Source of the DNA: Spirochaetota bacterium
GTDB taxonomy: Bacteria; Spirochaetota; Brevinematia; DTOW01
Assembly: GCA_025061835.1 (NCBI GenBank)
Contig: JANXAC010000003.1
Span: forward strand, 10,862-74,861
DNA: 64,000 nt
Direction: 5' to 3'
The position numbers and the translations under genes were made by a program. Numbering within the stretch: position 1 is the first letter of the stretch; each line of letters starts with the position of its first letter. Below the pieces are notes generated by a model. That model did no database searches. It was not told the origin of the DNA and was given only the letters and a program-made list of their open reading frames with translations. Below, one piece after another: positions 61,519-64,000 of the stretch.

Positions 61519-63153
61519 ATGGGAAAGAGAAAGAAAGGTGCTACATTAAAGAAGAGCATAGGTAGAAAACTTGAGGATCTCTCAAAGTCAGAACTTTTGG
61601 TAGAGATATCAAAGAGAAAGAAATTGCCTTGGCTTAAGGAAGAGATATTTGAAGACAATCCTTTACTTGATATCGTTTTAGTCTTGAGAAAGTATAAGAT
61701 AAAGCACCGATTTTCAAAGGCTTCTTTGAAAGAAGCGAAGAGGATAAGCCAGTCTGTTAATGGTTCAGACTTAAAGGGTAGAATAGACTTGAGGGATGAG
61801 TTGATATTTACGATAGATGGTGAAGATGCGAAGGATTTTGATGATGCTGTGTCTCTTGAGATTAATAACAACTACTACATTCTTGGTGTTCATATAGCAG
61901 ATGTTTCATATTATGTTAAGTCGGGCTCTCCGCTTGATAGGGAAGCTTTTGAACGAGGGAATTCTACCTATCTCATAGATGTCGTTTTCCCAATGCTTCC
62001 ATTTGAACTCTCCAACGGTATATGTAGTCTAAACCCTAATGTTGATAGACTTACAGTTTCTGTTGAAATGTGGATAAACAAGAAGACACTTGAAGTTGAT
62101 AAATTTGATATATTTGAGTCTGTTATAAGAAGTAAGTATAGACTTACTTATAATTATGTTGAAAAAGTCCTTGATGATCCTAGTATTGAGAGGGATGAAA
62201 GACTTGCGTATACGCTTCTCAATATGTGGGATCTTGCCAAAAAACTTCACGATAATAGGATAGCCAAAGGTGGTATTGATTTTAACTTTAAAGAAACGAA
62301 GATATACCTTGATGAGAGTGGAAATCCTATTGATTTCAAAGTCTATCCAAGACTAAAGTCTGAAAGATTGATAGAAGAATTTATGTTGATGGCTAACAAA
62401 ACGGTAGCAAAATTTCTTTCTGACAAGGGACCTACAATATTTAGAATACATGAAGAACCTGATTATGAGAATATACAAAACATATCAAATATTGTGTCAC
62501 TTTTCGGTTTTAGACTACCACCAGTTGAAGAAGTTCGTTCTGTGCATCTACAAGAGGTAATAATGAATGTTTCGCAGAAGGAGTATGAGGAGTTTGTGAA
62601 TTACATTATCTTGAGGTCTATGAAACAGGCTAGATACGACACTGATAATATTGGACACTATGGACTTGATTTTGAACATTATACTCACTTTACTTCTCCT
62701 ATAAGGAGATACCCAGACCTTGTCATTCATAGACTTGTTAAATTTGTCTTGAACAACAAAAAGAAGAGACCTAAATCACTTTCGCTTAAGAAACTAAAAT
62801 GGATAGCAGATCACTGCTCTGAAACTGAGAGAGAATCTGTTTCTGCTGAAAGGTTTATTGCTAAGCTAAAGGGTATAAGGTATGTTAAGAAGTATCCAGA
62901 TGAGGTATTTGATGCTATTGTATCGGGGTTTAAAGAAGATGGTATTTTCGTTCAGATTATAAAGAATGGTGTTGAGGGTTTTGTTAAGATTGAGGACCTT
63001 GGAGATGAGTTTGTCTATGATGCCAAGACAAATAGTTTTTTGTCTCGGAAAAGCGGTGATTCTTTGAGCGTTGGACACAAAATAAAGGTTAAACTCAAAG
63101 AATACTCTTTAGTAAAAGGATTCCTAGATTTTATAATTATCAGGGATGAATAG
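61519..63153 (+). CDS. short RNase R/II-like exoribonuclease (RNB + S1)
   Basis: 544 residues. The RNB catalytic domain starts near residue 92 (TIDGEDAKDFDDAVSLEI, with the metal-binding Asp cluster), followed by LGVHIADVSYYVKSGSPLDREA, MLPFELSNGICSLNP, the substrate-binding FMLMANKTVAKF, and YTHFTSPIRRYPDLVIHR near residue 405. An S1 domain closes the protein (FDAIVSGFKEDGIFVQI, GFVKIEDLG). The first ~90 residues are basic and lack the two cold-shock OB domains of normal RNase R (usually 700 or more residues), so this is a trimmed version. It degrades RNA 3' to 5'. The prepilin-like gene overlaps its end by eight bases. Confidence 0.9.
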   Translation: MGKRKKGATLKKSIGRKLEDLSKSELLVEISKRKKLPWLKEEIFEDNPLLDIVLVLRKYKIKHRFSKASLKEAKRISQSVNGSDLKGRIDLRDELIFTIDGEDAKDFDDAVSLEINNNYYILGVHIADVSYYVKSGSPLDREAFERGNSTYLIDVVFPMLPFELSNGICSLNPNVDRLTVSVEMWINKKTLEVDKFDIFESVIRSKYRLTYNYVEKVLDDPSIERDERLAYTLLNMWDLAKKLHDNRIAKGGIDFNFKETKIYLDESGNPIDFKVYPRLKSERLIEEFMLMANKTVAKFLSDKGPTIFRIHEEPDYENIQNISNIVSLFGFRLPPVEEVRSVHLQEVIMNVSQKEYEEFVNYIILRSMKQARYDTDNIGHYGLDFEHYTHFTSPIRRYPDLVIHRLVKFVLNNKKKRPKSLSLKKLKWIADHCSETERESVSAERFIAKLKGIRYVKKYPDEVFDAIVSGFKEDGIFVQIIKNGVEGFVKIEDLGDEFVYDAKTNSFLSRKSGDSLSVGHKIKVKLKEYSLVKGFLDFIIIRDE

Positions 63154-63598
63154 TAGAGCGTTTTCACTAGTTGAAGTAATGGTGGTAGTAATGCTATCAT
63201 CAGTTGTGTTTTTGGTTATTTATAGTCTAACTTCTGTGGGTATAAGGTTTTTTGAGAACTTTTCAAAAAATTTTGATTTTTCAATAAATCAATTCTTGAG
63301 GGATGTAGAGTTTGAGTTATTGAGAGCAGATGAGTTCAGAGTTGATGGAGGAGTACTTGAGATTAGGTTGGGTGACACATTTATTAGGTATATTCAAGTT
63401 TCACCGAGTAAAGATTTTTCACTTCTGACGATAAGGAAGGAGATAATCTCTCGAGGGGTAGCAACCAAAAAAACTTTTACTCTTAGAAATGTATTTGAGT
63501 TGAAGATGAACAAACAACCAACTTCATCTAGAAACAAGCTTTATATATCCATTCTAGATGTTAATGGCAGATATATATATATGGGATATATACCTTGA
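63146..63598 (+). CDS. prepilin-type protein (type IV pilin/pseudopilin-like)
   Basis: 150 residues. MNSRAFSLVEVMVVVMLSSV is a type III signal: a short basic leader, cleavage after Ala5 (usually Gly), then Phe+1 and Glu+5 followed by a hydrophobic helix. The C-terminal ~110 residues are beta-rich and resemble GspJ/PilW-like minor pseudopilins only in outline. It stands alone: no peptidase, ATPase or other pilin is nearby. It overlaps the ribonuclease gene by eight bases and is followed by a terminator. Confidence 0.72.
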   Translation: MNSRAFSLVEVMVVVMLSSVVFLVIYSLTSVGIRFFENFSKNFDFSINQFLRDVEFELLRADEFRVDGGVLEIRLGDTFIRYIQVSPSKDFSLLTIRKEIISRGVATKKTFTLRNVFELKMNKQPTSSRNKLYISILDVNGRYIYMGYIP

Positions 63599-63624
63599 TG
63601 AGAAAAAGGTTTAGGAAAAGAGAT

Positions 63625-63650
63625 AGGGGGTGTCCCCCCTTTGTTTTATA
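63625..63650 (+). terminator. Rho-independent terminator after the prepilin-like gene
   Basis: AGGGGG (63625-63630) pairs with CCCCC (63634-63639 region) over a three-base loop, followed by TTTGTTTT. It lies between two converging genes. Confidence 0.7.
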
Positions 63651-64000
63651 ACTCTTCTAGTTTTTCTACTGCTTTTTTAGGAGACACATCAGCTTTGCCT
63701 TTTACTTTTGGTTCTTCAGTTTTTGATTCTGATTTAGCTTCTGAAGCTTTTTTATAGGCCATTTCAGAGACGCTTTCTTTATCTTCAGGTTGAGCAAAGG
63801 ATTGGTCTATATCTGTTCTAACGGTTGATCTTCTTCTAGTGTATTGTGCAAACGCAACATCAGTAAAGCCCTTAGAGAGTTGGAATAAGAATTCATTTAT
63901 GACCTCAGCCATTTGTCTGAGAATAAACTGCTTTCTCTTTATTGTCGTTATATCAAGTTCTAGTACTAGTCCTGGTTGTATATGGTGTGGGTTTAAAGAA
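63646..64000 (-). CDS. 3' part of a gene of unknown function, cut by the window edge
   Basis: The minus-strand frame is open from the window edge through the first Met at 63912, with a coding-like stretch (NPHHIQPGLVLELDITT, then IKRKQFILRQMAEVINEF), so the true start lies beyond position 64000 and the Met is internal. After LFQLSKGFTDVAFAQYTRRR the last ~55 residues are a charged Lys/Glu/Ser tail. I do not recognise the family; 'PG-x-x-LELD' at the upstream end resembles the start of a PilZ-like or signal-domain strand, but that is weak. Confidence 0.55.
   Translation of the reverse strand, partial: SLNPHHIQPGLVLELDITTIKRKQFILRQMAEVINEFLFQLSKGFTDVAFAQYTRRRSTVRTDIDQSFAQPEDKESVSEMAYKKASEAKSESKTEEPKVKGKADVSPKKAVEKLEEL

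Noticed and set aside
63646-63912. An 88-residue gene starting at 63912
   Set aside because: The frame remains open and coding-like upstream to the window edge, so the Met is most likely internal to a longer gene.

Overview
The window is AT-rich bacterial chromosome, densely packed with genes on both strands. A FlaA-type periplasmic flagellar sheath protein with a signal peptide (5300-6343), a lipoprotein with a loose spirochaete-style lipobox, a UPF0164/PorV-like barrel protein and lipid A-type and O-antigen-type envelope genes point to a spirochaete (Spirochaetota). The mix of genes suggests a deep or thermophilic branch such as Brevinematia, but that last step is inference. I see no rRNA, tRNA, CRISPR array, prophage or complete insertion sequence.

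Layout. 1-5016: end of an O-antigen ligase-like gene, cinA, 5-formyl-THF cyclo-ligase and a HerA-like ATPase. 5187-6400: flaA with its promoter, 5'-UTR hairpin and terminator. 6399-8999: operon of an M16 peptidase-like protein lacking its zinc motif, a DUF3467 protein and a PseB/CapE-like sugar dehydratase. 9309-13035: DUF2400 protein, mutL, sugar-phosphate nucleotidyltransferase. 13378-15596: pfkA-lysA. 15838-20554: exported protein, possible flagellar accessory pair, superoxide dismutase, tpiA and a cyclic-nucleotide-binding/TPR protein. 20666-22941: response regulator and soluble histidine kinase. 23044-26271: TPR lipoprotein, TPR/Mrr-like protein, PTPS-III-type pterin enzyme. 26263-34716: epimerase, LpxL-like acyltransferase, BirA, two exported proteins (one DUF4390-like), orphan NtrY-like kinase, bifunctional nuclease, sodium:solute symporter.

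34991-50379 holds the most striking locus. Two adjacent giant exported proteins (about 2,200 and 2,380 residues) consist of an N-terminal propeller-like region, ten or more Thr-Asn-rich modules, a carboxypeptidase-regulatory-like domain and a C-terminal FPNP domain that resembles type IX secretion sorting domains. The next gene encodes a PorV/UPF0164-like outer-membrane barrel with its own FlgD-like Ig extension. I read this as a cargo-plus-shuttle gene set of a T9SS-like export or surface-attachment pathway in a spirochaete. Behind it lies a four-gene partner-switching operon on the opposite strand (two SpoIIE-type PP2C phosphatases, a STAS protein, a RsbW-like kinase) without a sigma factor. 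The remainder (54816-64000) holds ctpA, prs, a phosphohexomutase, a gamma-glutamylcyclotransferase-like protein, GNAT, SixA, a short RNase R-like exonuclease, a prepilin-like protein and a gene cut by the window edge.

Two genome-wide features stand out. First, at least seven intergenic regions carry related copies of an element of about 235 bp; the best copy has 17-bp terminal inverted repeats and several have an internal hairpin, as in a MITE family. Second, many genes have good -35/-10 promoter hexamers that end only 6-10 bases before the start codon, without a Shine-Dalgarno sequence, which predicts leaderless mRNAs. Other genes have strong GGAGG sites.
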